From Streptomyces tibetensis (GTDB lineage Bacteria; Actinomycetota; Actinomycetes; Streptomycetales; Streptomycetaceae): 64,000 nucleotides of DNA. Both the position numbers and the translations under genes were made by a program. Positions 23,784-32,183 of this stretch are shown here, in pieces. The notes below the pieces were generated by a model. That model was not told where the DNA came from. It saw nothing but the letters and a program-made list of their open reading frames with translations, and made no database searches. Every line of letters begins with the position of its first letter. Positions within the stretch are counted from its first letter, which is position 1. The stretch covers positions 124,001 through 188,000 of the forward strand of contig NZ_SZVW01000008.1 of the NCBI RefSeq assembly GCF_007655005.1. Direction: 5' to 3'.

Positions 23784-25753
23784 CCAGGCCGTACCCGGAA
23801 CCCTTCACGACGCCCGATCCGCAGGCCGTCGCCGACAGCCGCATCATGGACTTCGCCCGCCACTCCGGGCTCGACGGCACCGACTACGCCGCCCTGCACC
23901 ACTGGTCGGTCACCGACCTGGAAGGCTTCTGGGGCGCGGTGTGGGAGTACTTCGGCATCGACACGGACACCCCATACGAGCAGGTATTGGCCGAGGAGCG
24001 GATGCCGGGCGCCCTCTGGTTCCCCGGCGCCACCCTCAACTACACCCACCACGCCCTGCGCAACCTCACCGACGACACCGTGGCGATCATCGCCCTCGAC
24101 GAGAACGGCTCCAGCCACGAGGTGACCGGCAACCGGCTGCGCGCCCAAGTCGCCTCCGTCGCCGCCACCCTCCGCGACCTGGGCGTCGGCAACGGGGACC
24201 GAGTCGTCGGCTACCTGCCCAACGCCCCGCACGCGATCGTCGCCTTCCTCGCCGCCGCGAGCCTTGGCGCGGTGTGGTCGGTCTGCGGGCAGGACTACGC
24301 CCCCAAGGCCGCCGCCGACCGCTTCGCCCAGCTCGAACCCACCGTCCTGATCTCCGCCGACGGCTACCTCTTCAACGGCACCACCCACGACCGCCGCGAC
24401 GCCACCCTCGAACTCGCCGGCGCGCTGCCGACATTGAAGGCAACCGTGCTCGTGGACCACGTGGGCCTGCCGTGGCCGCCACATGCGTACCCGTCGCTGG
24501 TGGTGCCGTGGGAGGACGCCGCCACCCGCACCGAGGAATTCGCCTGCACGCCCGTGCCCTTCGACCACCCGCTGTGGGTCGTGTTCTCCTCGGGCACCAC
24601 CGGCCTGCCCAAGGGCATCGTCCACGGTCATGGCGGTGTCCTGCTCGAACATCTCAAGACCCTCGGACTGCACTCCGACCTCGGCCCCGGCGACCGGCTG
24701 CTCTGGTACACCACCACCCACTGGATGATGTGGAACCTGGTCGCCTCCACTCTGCTCACCGGCGCCACCACGTGCACCTACGACGGCAGCCCGGCGCCCT
24801 TCGCCAAGCTCGACGTCCTATGGGAGCTGGCCGCGCGCCACCAGGTGACCGTCTTCGGCACCAGCCCCCAGTACCTGCTGGGCATGGCCAAGTACGGCAT
24901 CGACCCCTCGGCGCACGACCTGTCGTCGATCCGCGTAGTCGGCTGCACCGGCTCCGCCCTGCCGGCCTCCGCCTACCCCTGGGTCCGCCACCACGTCGGC
25001 GACCACGTCCTGCTCGCTTCCATCAGTGGCGGCACGGACGTCGTCTCCGCCTTCGCCGGCAGCGCCCCCAACACACCGGTCTGGGCAGGAGAGCTGTCAG
25101 CACCCCACCTCGGCGTGGCCCTGGCCGCCTACGACAGCGAGGGCCTCCCGATCGTGGACCAGGTCGGGGAGCTGGTCGTCACCCGCCCGATGCCGTCCAT
25201 GCCGCTGTACTTCTGGAACGACCCCGACGGCACCCGCTACCGCGACGCCTACTTCTCCTCCCACCCCGGCGTCTGGCGGCACGGCGACTGGATCACAGTC
25301 ACGGGACACGGCTCGGTGATCGTCCACGGCCGCTCCGACAGCACCCTGAACCGCAACGGCGTACGCCTGGGCAGCGCCGACATCCACGACGTCGTCGAAC
25401 GCCTCCCCGAGATCACCGAGGCCCTCGTCATCGGCGCGGAAGAACCCGACGGCGGCTACTGGATGCCGCTGTTCGTGGTCCTCGCCGCCGGCGTGACCTT
25501 GGACGACCCGCTCCGCAAGAAGATCAAGGAGGCGATCCGGACCGGGGCTTCACCCCGCCACGTCCCGGACGAGATCCTCGAAGTCCCCGGCATCCCGCAC
25601 ACCCGCACCGGCAAGAAACTCGAAGTCCCCGTCAAGCGCCTCCTTCAGGGCGCCCCGGTCGAGCAGGTCGTCAACCTTGCGGCCGTGGACGCCCCTGACC
25701 TCATCCATTACTTCGCCCACCTGGGCGCCGAACGCCGGGGCCGGTCGTCGTGA
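23780..25753 (+). CDS. acsA: Acetoacetate-CoA ligase
   Basis: A 657-residue AMP-forming synthetase of the acetoacetyl-CoA synthetase group. It has the N-terminal cap with a WFPGATLNYTHHAL block, the P-loop-like FSSGTTGLPKGIVHGHGG (about 270-287), the core YFWNDPDGTRY region and the C-terminal lysine in TRTGKKLEVPVKR. The full length and the cap separate it from fatty acyl-CoA ligases. It overlaps the hydroxylase stop (ATGA). In this operon it suggests that acetoacetate, or a similar beta-keto acid, is the end product of ring breakdown. Confidence 0.88.
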   Translation: MTRPYPEPFTTPDPQAVADSRIMDFARHSGLDGTDYAALHHWSVTDLEGFWGAVWEYFGIDTDTPYEQVLAEERMPGALWFPGATLNYTHHALRNLTDDTVAIIALDENGSSHEVTGNRLRAQVASVAATLRDLGVGNGDRVVGYLPNAPHAIVAFLAAASLGAVWSVCGQDYAPKAAADRFAQLEPTVLISADGYLFNGTTHDRRDATLELAGALPTLKATVLVDHVGLPWPPHAYPSLVVPWEDAATRTEEFACTPVPFDHPLWVVFSSGTTGLPKGIVHGHGGVLLEHLKTLGLHSDLGPGDRLLWYTTTHWMMWNLVASTLLTGATTCTYDGSPAPFAKLDVLWELAARHQVTVFGTSPQYLLGMAKYGIDPSAHDLSSIRVVGCTGSALPASAYPWVRHHVGDHVLLASISGGTDVVSAFAGSAPNTPVWAGELSAPHLGVALAAYDSEGLPIVDQVGELVVTRPMPSMPLYFWNDPDGTRYRDAYFSSHPGVWRHGDWITVTGHGSVIVHGRSDSTLNRNGVRLGSADIHDVVERLPEITEALVIGAEEPDGGYWMPLFVVLAAGVTLDDPLRKKIKEAIRTGASPRHVPDEILEVPGIPHTRTGKKLEVPVKRLLQGAPVEQVVNLAAVDAPDLIHYFAHLGAERRGRSS

Positions 25754-26102
25754 CAACCGCGCAGATCACCCTCGCCGTTGTCCTGACTCTGGTCTTCCTG
25801 TCACTGGGAGCGGCGAAGATCGCCGCGGTGCCGTTCATGCGCCAGGCGGCAGCACACCTCGGCATGTCGCCGGGCCTCTCCGCGTCGTCGGCGCCCTGGA
25901 AGTGGCTGGAGCCGTCGGACTGGTGCTCGGACTGGCTTCCGCCCCACTGGGGGTGACCGCCGCGACCGGGCTGGCGCTGCTGATGACCGGGGCGGCGGTG
26001 GTCCACCTGCGCCACGGCGACCCGCCCGTGCGTGCCCTGCCCGCCGTCGTCCTTGCCCTGACGGCGGTGGCGTACGCCGGGGTGGCGATCGGTACCGGTT
26101 GA
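25750..26102 (+). pseudogene. DoxX-family membrane protein with a frameshift
   Basis: The ATG at 25750 overlaps the synthetase stop by four bases, and the first 43 residues (ITLAVVLTLVFLSLGAAKI, then RQAAAHLGMSPGL) match a DoxX-like four-helix protein. Near 25882 the coherent reading moves to the -1 frame, RVVGALEVAGAVGLVLGLAS, then two more helices to a stop at 26102. One missing C in CTCTCCGCG explains it. Rejoined, it is a normal 118-residue DoxX protein, so this is either recent decay or a sequence error. Confidence 0.7.
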
Positions 26103-26608
26103 CGGCCCACAGCGTGCGCTGACGCGCGCGGCGGCCCGTTGACGCCTTTTCGCATTCACGGTTCTCCTGTCCGCAGCGCTCGGAGCGCGGAGGCGGTCCT
26201 TTCTCCGGCAGCTCCTGCGGCCACGGCGGCACCGGTATCCGCCGGCGCCGCTCAGCAGGCTGCCCCTCCGCGCTTCGAGATCGTGACCCAGCAGGGCACG
26301 TGCGCGACCGTCGAGGACGCCGTGCTCCGCCACCGTTCCTGCGACGGGCGGGCCGGGCAGGCTTTCTCTGCGCCCGGGCGAGGTTGAGTGCGGTCAGGGC
26401 AGGGTGGACCGCGTGACCGTGTTCCGTCGGTCGAGGTACCTGACAACCCACCCCCGCGCGCAAACGTGACGATCAGAGTGCGACGACGAGCAGGGGGTGT
26501 CGGTGGCAGCGGGCAGGATGATGGTCTGCCGCACTCGCGGGACGGGCCCTGCGCCTGGCCGCTGCCCGGCCCTCGCAGCGGTTGTAACGCGCGTCTTGGT
26601 AGCCGTGG
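26103..26608. other. Stretch without an intact gene
   Basis: About 500 bases. A plus-strand frame (26139-26387) ends in RFEIVTQQGTCATVEDAVL and might be debris of a secreted protein, but it has no good start or ribosome site. Codon bias is weaker than in the operon to the left, consistent with decayed mobile DNA. Confidence 0.35.
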
Positions 26609-27067
26609 TCAACATCGAAGGAGGACGTCCAGGTGTCGCTGGACGGGCTTGAAGAGTCCGTACGGGATGTACTGCGGGATCTCCGACAGGGTGACCCAGG
26701 CGATCTCGGCGACTTCATCAGCGTCCGCCACAGGCGCGGTCCCGCCGACCACCTCGCAGGCCGTGTACGACACTTGCCGACCGGTGATTGGATGGACCCG
26801 CTCGCCCAGCCGAACAACGGCGACCACGTCCAGGCCGGCCTCCTCCTTCGTCTCGCGGACTGCCGCTTCCTCGCAGGACTCGCCCGGTTCGACTTTGCCC
26901 GCCGGGAACTGCCATGAGAGCTGGCCCTCTGCCACTCGTCGCCGTACGAGCAGTACGCGACCCTCATGTACCACAACGGCCCCGGCGACCCGACGCTCAG
27001 GTTGAGCGCCGGCGCCCCGACGCTCAGGTTGAGCAGTGCCATTCAGCGACGCCTCCAGTTCACCCAC
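26609..27067 (-). CDS. Nudix hydrolase
   Basis: A 152-residue Nudix protein, cleaving nucleoside diphosphates linked to another group. The box runs from G57 (GKVEPGES) through R71-E72-T-K-E75-E76-A-G, matching G-x5-E-x7-R-E-x2-E-E-x-G. The N-terminus contains a duplicated AQPERR segment made by a 19-bp direct repeat (26989-27007 and 27016-27034), so the true start may be later, near VAGAVVVHEG. Actinomycete integrative elements such as pSAM2 carry a Nudix gene (pif, immunity); given the debris around it, this may be such a gene. Confidence 0.8.
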   Translation of the reverse strand: MGELEASLNGTAQPERRGAGAQPERRVAGAVVVHEGRVLLVRRRVAEGQLSWQFPAGKVEPGESCEEAAVRETKEEAGLDVVAVVRLGERVHPITGRQVSYTACEVVGGTAPVADADEVAEIAWVTLSEIPQYIPYGLFKPVQRHLDVLLRC

Positions 27068-27145
27068 GGCAGGCGCCGTCGTTCGTGGCTTTCGCGAGCC
27101 CCTTGTTGTTCTGTGATGAGTTGCATGGGTGGGACTGTCCGGTCC

Positions 27146-27391
27146 TCATCCCTCGAAGAGCCTTTCTTCCGCCGCGGCCGGTGCCGCTGCCTCCTGCTGT
27201 GCGCGCTCGAACTCGAGCTGCCACGCTCGCGCCTCGGCGTAAGCGACGTGGACCATGCTGCCCGGACAAAGCACCAGTGCCCGGGGCTCGGTCTTGTGGT
27301 CCTTGACCGATCCGTACCCGATCCGTTTGGTAGGCAGCAAGGCGTGCGGAACGGAGCAAGAGGGGCATGGAGCCTTCGGGAGGGTCGCCAT
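27146..27391 (-). CDS. Small CxxC protein, mobile-element-associated type
   Basis: An 81-residue protein beginning MATLPKAPCPSCSVPHALLP, a one-knuckle CxxC site, followed by RIGYGSVKDHKTEPRALVLC and a Glu/Ala-rich helix ending EERLFEG. I do not know its function; small proteins of this look occur in Streptomyces integrative elements. The ATG at 27391 is chosen because it opens the CxxC block; the same frame is open upstream but in what looks like another broken gene. Confidence 0.55.
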   Translation of the reverse strand: MATLPKAPCPSCSVPHALLPTKRIGYGSVKDHKTEPRALVLCPGSMVHVAYAEARAWQLEFERAQQEAAAPAAAEERLFEG

Positions 27392-27394
27392 GTC

Positions 27395-28023
27395 ACCAGG
27401 ATGGCCTAGTGAGCCCTGGCGCGGCAGGGAGCGCATGAGCGCGCACCGGGGCACGCCGGGTCCATGCGTACTGATCGAGGGGTTGGTGACGCCGTACCGT
27501 CTGCTGTTGAACGGCTCTTCCGTGAACGGATACTCGCAGGCGCTGCCCGGCTTCGGGAAGCCGAATGCCAGTGGCTGGGCAGCGAGGGCTCGCAGGCAGT
27601 GGGGGGCGCCGAGCATGAGCGAAGGGTTGGCCTAGGACAAGGGTGCCGATGGATCCAGAGGACTTCTTCGCGAGCTCCCAGGTGGTTGCTTCGGCGGACA
27701 ATCGGGTGACGCCCACCCGGCCCGTGCATCCCGAACGTGAGTACCCCGCAGTAGGCTCCCAGGTCGTGTCCGGCTTTGAGGCGATCGGCCAGTTTGCCGA
27801 GCTCCTCCATGCGTGAGACCAGGTGGCGTGCCTCGGTGTAGTAGTCCGGAAACGGGTTGGGGCAGCTCTGGCAGCCTCCACGCTCGGGAACATCGGCCAT
27901 GCTGCCGCGGTCCGGAACGCGCAGACTGACACTGGCTCGCTGCGGAGGTACCCGGAACGCCCTGCAGTCGGCCGACAGGTGGAGCACTGCACCGGTAGCT
28001 GCCTTCCACAGCGGTACGTCCAT
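27395..28023 (-). pseudogene. Broken hypothetical gene with two apparent frameshifts
   Basis: From ATG 28023 the frame reads MDVPLWKAATGAVLHLSADC, then GGCQSCPNPFPDYYTEARH and a helix LVSRMEELGKLADRLKAG, plausible protein with a Cys cluster. After about VLTFGMHG (27735) a second frame looks coding (TTWELAKKSSGSIGTLVLG) and further on a third (EYPFTEEPFNSRRYGVTN). A single gene of about 200 residues interrupted twice is the simplest reading. The family is unknown; the neighbourhood suggests a decayed integrative element. Confidence 0.35.
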
Positions 28024-28626
28024 CCCAGCCAGGGGGCCGAGCGGAACGTCGCAGGCCGTCGGAAGGGATCCCTCGCTCTGTGATGCAGCGCTCGCGGACA
28101 CGCTCGTGCGCTCCTGCCCTCGGGATGTCGGATGCATACCGCATCAGCCTGTCGTACGGCCGAGGGCCACGGTGTGGCTTTCGCCGATCGAGTGACGGTA
28201 GAGCCCTGCGTGTTCATCCACGGCGTGCAACTCCAAGCCGACCAGTGGAGTGACGAGTGCAAGGGCCGGTTTCGAATGCCTTCGAAACCGGCCCTTGCTG
28301 ATTCTTGGGGGCGGTCGCGGACCGGCGTCCTTCACGCGCCGCCGACAGGCCGGAATTCTCGTGCGGCCGGACCCCGGCCGACAGCAAACATCGCCCATGT
28401 ACCAAGACGGTGCCGCGCCTCGGACACGACGCTCCGCCTCGAATCCGCATAAAGTGGCGACACGAGCAAACTCTGTGCAGGTTTCAGGGAAGGGGCTTGA
28501 CAGCCCCACCGGAAGGTCATCGGCGGGTGGTGGTCGGGCCGCCGGTCCGGCTAACGTCGCTGATCATCCGCACGGGCCGTAGACGGCGCCGGGTGCCGGC
28601 CCGGGAGACGAACAGGAGGCACGCAG
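28024..28626. other. Gap upstream of the butyrolactone-receptor-like gene
   Basis: No supported gene in about 600 bases. It holds a perfect 18-bp hairpin (28259-28298). A TTGACA at 28497-28502 has no good partner; TAACGT at 28552-28557 is the best -10 candidate for the regulator downstream. Confidence 0.4.
28259..28298. terminator. Perfect 18-bp hairpin
   Basis: GCAAGGGCCGGTTTCGAA (28259-28276) and TTCGAAACCGGCCCTTGC (28281-28298) are exact complements around the loop TGCC. No T-run follows on either side. It is probably a bidirectional terminator at the edge of the decayed block. Confidence 0.7.
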
Positions 28627-29313
28627 GTGCTGAGACAACCGGTCACGTCGCGCGGTAGGGCGACGAGGGACAAGATCCTCGACGCGGGCGCCCGTCTCTT
28701 CGCGGAGCGTGGTTACCTCGGCACCGATGTCCAGGACATCGTCAAGGAGTCGGGCGTGGGAAGGGGTGCGTTCTACCACCACTTCCGCACCGGTGACGGC
28801 GCCAACGCGAAGGAACGTGTGGCCCACGCGGTGGTCAGTGAGTCCTTCGTCATGGACTTCCTGCCGCAGGCGGTCCTGCCCCGACTCCAGGCCGTGATCG
28901 ACGCCTCGATGCTCCTCGCGGCGGCCTCGCCCCGGGTGACCGTGGTCCGGGCTGCCCTGCGGATCGCCTTGGAGCAGGGGCACCCGCTCTACGGCTTCCT
29001 GTGGAAGGGGTACATCCCCGTGGTCGACGGCTGGCTGACGGAGGCGGGCGAGCTCGGGGAACTCCTGCCGGGTGTGGTTCCGCAGGATGTGGCCACCGTC
29101 TGGGTCGACGGCTACACGGGCGCCGACGCCCGTTGCCGCCACGACTACGAGCAGCTGCCGGGGGAGATCGCCAAGCTGAACCGGCTGATGGTCAGGGCGG
29201 TTGCCACGCCGGAGACGATGATGCGGCTGGACGTCTCCGTGGAGCGCGGTCTCACGCTCTTCAACGACTCCGAGCTGGCGGGCTTGGGTGAGATGCCGGG
29301 CCCCGGGAGATAA
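28627..29313 (+). CDS. Gamma-butyrolactone receptor-like TetR regulator
   Basis: A 228-residue TetR-family protein. The helix-turn-helix is KILDAGARLFAERGYLG...IVKESGVGRGAFYHHF. The ligand domain resembles ArpA/ScbR receptors: an ALRIALEQGHPLYGFLWKGY region with a Trp at the expected place, LTEAGELGELLPGVVPQDVA, a GYTGAD helix and the tail VRAVATPETMMRLDVSVERG. These bind signalling butyrolactones or antibiotics and repress secondary-metabolite genes. The start is a GTG at 28627 after ACAGGAGGC. No butyrolactone synthase (AfsA) gene is nearby, so it is an orphan or pseudo-receptor. Confidence 0.75.
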   Translation: MLRQPVTSRGRATRDKILDAGARLFAERGYLGTDVQDIVKESGVGRGAFYHHFRTGDGANAKERVAHAVVSESFVMDFLPQAVLPRLQAVIDASMLLAAASPRVTVVRAALRIALEQGHPLYGFLWKGYIPVVDGWLTEAGELGELLPGVVPQDVATVWVDGYTGADARCRHDYEQLPGEIAKLNRLMVRAVATPETMMRLDVSVERGLTLFNDSELAGLGEMPGPGR

Positions 29314-29710
29314 AGGTCCCTCCCCGGCCCCCGGAGTGACGGCCGCCCGGAGTCCAGGTGGCCGGCTGGTCCGGCGTTTCCGCCATGCCCCGCACTCAGC
29401 GGGTCATATCCGCCGCCAGGCACCTCGGTCCGTCCTGGGCTGATGTACGCCGTCATGCGCAGTCATTGCGCGTCACACTCCAGGTTGTCAGCAAACACTG
29501 CGCATGGTTTGATTCTCAGGACGCAGCTGCCCCGCTTGGCGATCTCGGGACGGACTCCGACCTGCTCGGCAACCAGTGATCGGCGCACCGCCTTTTGCGT
29601 TCCTGGCGCCCTTCGCCGCACTTTGCCACTCCGCCTGGGTGGGGTGCCCGGCCGCCGATGGTCATGCGGCAAGGCTGCACAGCAGCTTGTGACTTACGGG
29701 AGAGACTCTT
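29314..29710. other. Gap upstream of the SH3 protein gene
   Basis: About 400 bases with no supported gene. It contains the widely spaced inverted repeat CATGCGCAGT (29454-29463) and ACTGCGCATG (29497-29506), probably regulatory. Confidence 0.45.
29454..29506. promoter_or_regulatory. Spaced 10-bp inverted repeat
   Basis: CATGCGCAGT and ACTGCGCATG are exact reverse complements 33 bases apart, with a further TTGCGCG between them. This could be a looping operator or a weak hairpin; the controlled gene is probably the SH3 protein at 29711. Confidence 0.4.
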
Positions 29711-30073
29711 ATGACGTCCGCAGCAAACAGTGCGGTGCGAAGGCTCAAGAAAGCAGCGGTGGGAATCACCACCGCTGCTCTCGTGGTGGCCGGAGGCATA
29801 GCCACCACGGTGGCCGTCGCCGGTCCGGCCAGCGCCGTGGGATCGTCCGCGTGTACCGGTGACGGATCAGGGCTTGTGACGGCGAAGACCACGACCGGTA
29901 TCAACCTGAGGAACGGTCCGAGCACGAGCTACGCCAGCCTGGGCTTCCTCGGCAAGGGCACGAAAATCGACCCCGATTGCACCAAGGACAATTGGCTTTA
30001 CGGCAAGGTCCTCACCGGCGCCAACGCCGGCAAGTGGGGATGGGTCAGCATCTCCTACCTCGACCCGGCCTGA
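29711..30073 (+). CDS. Secreted SH3-domain protein
   Basis: A 120-residue exported protein. The Sec signal has a basic start (VRRLKKAA), a hydrophobic core and a likely cut after ASA (residue 42). The mature part is one bacterial SH3 (SH3_3-like) domain with GINLRNGPSTSYASLGFL and KWGWVSISYLDPA, and two cysteines (C48, C90) that could form a disulfide. Such domains bind peptidoglycan or act as small extracellular modules. The ATG at 29711 follows GGGAGAG. An 18-bp terminator hairpin follows the gene. Confidence 0.85.
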   Translation: MTSAANSAVRRLKKAAVGITTAALVVAGGIATTVAVAGPASAVGSSACTGDGSGLVTAKTTTGINLRNGPSTSYASLGFLGKGTKIDPDCTKDNWLYGKVLTGANAGKWGWVSISYLDPA

Positions 30074-30091
30074 TCCACGAAGGCGCTGAGC

Positions 30092-30131
30092 GCGAAGGGC
30101 CCCGCAGGCCGAAGCCTGCGGGGCCCTTCGC
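30092..30131 (+). terminator. Perfect 18-bp terminator hairpin
   Basis: GCGAAGGGCCCCGCAGGC pairs exactly with GCCTGCGGGGCCCTTCGC around the loop CGAA, 18 bases behind the SH3 gene stop. It lacks a T-run, as usual in Streptomyces. Confidence 0.9.
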
Positions 30132-30246
30132 CGTGTGTATGACCGGTACCGACGAGTGCCGCATACGCCCTTGACCTCGAGAGCACTCCAAGCTGAAGAC
30201 TCCCCGACGTGCCCCGAGACCCGGAGCACCGGAGGGAGCGACGCCC

Positions 30247-31230
30247 ATGAAGTACCGCACGATCGGCACGGACCCCACGACCCGCCGCGAGGTGAGCGTT
30301 CTCGCGCTCGGCGCGATGCTGTTCGGCTCGGTGACGGACGAGACGACGTCCTTCGCCCTGCTCGACCGCTACGTCGAAGCCGGCGGGAACTTCATCGACA
30401 CGTCCGACAACTACGCCTTCTGGGCCGACGGCAGTCAGGGCGGCCAGAGCGAGGAACTCCTCGGCCGCTGGCGGCGCAGCCGCGGCATCGGCGACGAGAT
30501 CGTCATCGCGACCAAACTCGGCGCCCGGCCCCTGGCGCCCGGCACCGGCTTCGTCGACAACCCCGAGGGCCTGTCCGCGAAGGTGATCCGCGAGTCCGCC
30601 GACCGCAGCCGCGAGCGGCTCGGCGTCAGCACCCTCGATCTGCTGTACGCGCACATCGAGGACCACACCGTCGAGCCGCAGGAAACCGTCGAGGCCTTCG
30701 CCGCCCTGGTCGCCGAGGGCACCGTCGGACTGCTCGGCGTGAGCAACCACGCCGTGTGGCGCGTCGAGCGGGCCCGGGCCCTCGCCGCCGCGGCCGGACT
30801 TCCCGGCTACGAGGTCCTCCAGTACGCCCACACCCACCTGCGCCCCCGCGCCGACGTCCCCAGCGGCCTCTTCCCGGACGGCAGCCTCGGCTACGCCGGC
30901 CCTGACCTGATCGGCTACCTGAAGGCCGAGCCCGGCCTGACCCTGGTCGCGTACTCGCCGCTGCTGAGGGGCGCCTACACCCGCCCCGCACGCATGCCCG
31001 CCGAGTTCGACCACCCGGGCACCCCGGCCCGGCTCGCGGTGCTGCGGGACGTGGCCCGGGAGACGGGCGCGACCGTCAACCAGGTCGTGCTGGCCTGGCA
31101 GATCGGCGGCGACCTGCCCGTCGTGCCGCTGGCCGGGGTCTCCTCGGTGGCCCAGCTCGAGGAGAACCTGGCCGCGGTGGACCTCGAACTGACCCCCGAG
31201 CAGCGCGCCCGGCTGGACGCGGTGCACTGA
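30247..31230 (+). CDS. Aldo/keto reductase
   Basis: A 327-residue TIM-barrel oxidoreductase using NADPH. The catalytic tetrad is visible: Asp51 and Tyr56 (FIDTSDNYAFW), Lys90 (VIATKLGARP) and His136 (LLYAHIEDH). The C-terminal cofactor loop PLAGVSSVAQLEENL is typical of the AKR11/12-like bacterial group. The ATG at 30247 follows GGAGGGAGCG. It stands alone upstream of a DUF427 gene; the substrate is unknown, perhaps a sugar or small aldehyde given the cyclitol genes to the right. Confidence 0.86.
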   Translation: MKYRTIGTDPTTRREVSVLALGAMLFGSVTDETTSFALLDRYVEAGGNFIDTSDNYAFWADGSQGGQSEELLGRWRRSRGIGDEIVIATKLGARPLAPGTGFVDNPEGLSAKVIRESADRSRERLGVSTLDLLYAHIEDHTVEPQETVEAFAALVAEGTVGLLGVSNHAVWRVERARALAAAAGLPGYEVLQYAHTHLRPRADVPSGLFPDGSLGYAGPDLIGYLKAEPGLTLVAYSPLLRGAYTRPARMPAEFDHPGTPARLAVLRDVARETGATVNQVVLAWQIGGDLPVVPLAGVSSVAQLEENLAAVDLELTPEQRARLDAVH

Positions 31231-31286
31231 CACCGTGGGACCGTGGAAGAGCAACGGCATCCGGACCTCCAAAGGGAGCACCGGCC

Positions 31287-32111
31287 ATGACCACCCACCC
31301 GGCCCACCCCGCCGCCCGCTCGATCAGGACCACCCCGGAAGGCCTCATGTGGGAGCCCAGCGAGCGCTGGGTGCGCGGCCGCAAAGGCGACGTCACCGTC
31401 GTCGACAGCCGGCACCCGGTGCTCGTCTGGGAGCCCCACCTGCCCGTGCCGCAGTACGCCTTCCCGAAGGAGGACGTCCGCACCGACCTGCTCCGCCCGG
31501 CCGAGAGCCCGCCCATAGGCGCCCACACCGGCTCCCGGGTCTTCTACGACCTCGACGCCGACGGCGAGGTGCGCGAGAACGCCGCCTGGACGTTCCCCGT
31601 CGACGACCTGGCCGGCCACATCGCCTTCGAATGGTTCCTGCGCACCGACACGGGCCTCGACCACTGGTACGAGGAGGACGAGGAGATCTTCATCCACCCC
31701 CGTGACCCGCACAAACGCGTCGACGCGCTGCCGAGCAGCCGGCACGTGCAGGTCGAGATCGAGGGGCAGGTCGTCGCCGACAGCCATGCCCCCGTCCTGC
31801 TCTTCGAGACGTCCCTGCCGACCCGGTACTACCTCCCCCGCGAGGACGTCCGACTCGACCTGTTCGACACCACCGACCACCACACCGGATGCCCCTACAA
31901 GGGCACCGCCTCCTACTGGTCCTGGCGCGGCGCGGCCGATGTGCCGCCCAACCTCGTGTGGACCTATCCCGAGCCGTTGCCCGCCGTGGCGGCGATCCGG
32001 GGGCGTGTCGCCTTCTTCAACGAGGTCGTCGACATCACGCTGGACGGCGAGCGCCTGGAGCGGCCGGACACGCCGTTCAGCCGGATGCTGCGCAGGGGGC
32101 GCCGCTCGTGA
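31287..32111 (+). CDS. Protein with two DUF427 domains
   Basis: A 274-residue soluble protein made of two DUF427 units of about 95 residues (roughly 35-130 and 148-262). The first contains VLVWEPHLPVPQYAFPKEDV and the second VLLFETSLPTRYYLPREDV, clearly homologous, each followed by an acidic strand and a Trp-rich turn (SYWSW in the second). DUF427 is a beta-rich fold without a known activity. The ATG at 31287 follows AAAGGGAGCACC. It is 56 bases behind the aldo/keto reductase and may be co-transcribed. Confidence 0.82.
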   Translation: MTTHPAHPAARSIRTTPEGLMWEPSERWVRGRKGDVTVVDSRHPVLVWEPHLPVPQYAFPKEDVRTDLLRPAESPPIGAHTGSRVFYDLDADGEVRENAAWTFPVDDLAGHIAFEWFLRTDTGLDHWYEEDEEIFIHPRDPHKRVDALPSSRHVQVEIEGQVVADSHAPVLLFETSLPTRYYLPREDVRLDLFDTTDHHTGCPYKGTASYWSWRGAADVPPNLVWTYPEPLPAVAAIRGRVAFFNEVVDITLDGERLERPDTPFSRMLRRGRRS

Positions 32112-32183
32112 ACCTGCCGAGCGGGGCGTCCGGCCCGGCCGCGAGGCCCTGCGGGCCGCCCTGCACCCGGCTCCGGGGCGGGA

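Noticed and set aside
26139..26387. Possible small secreted protein
   Set aside because: No ribosome site, no clear signal peptide and no recognisable domain; kept only as a remark on the gap.
28144..28509. Minus-strand gene in the gap before the butyrolactone-receptor-like gene
   Set aside because: It would run through the perfect hairpin at 28259-28298 and has no family or ribosome site.
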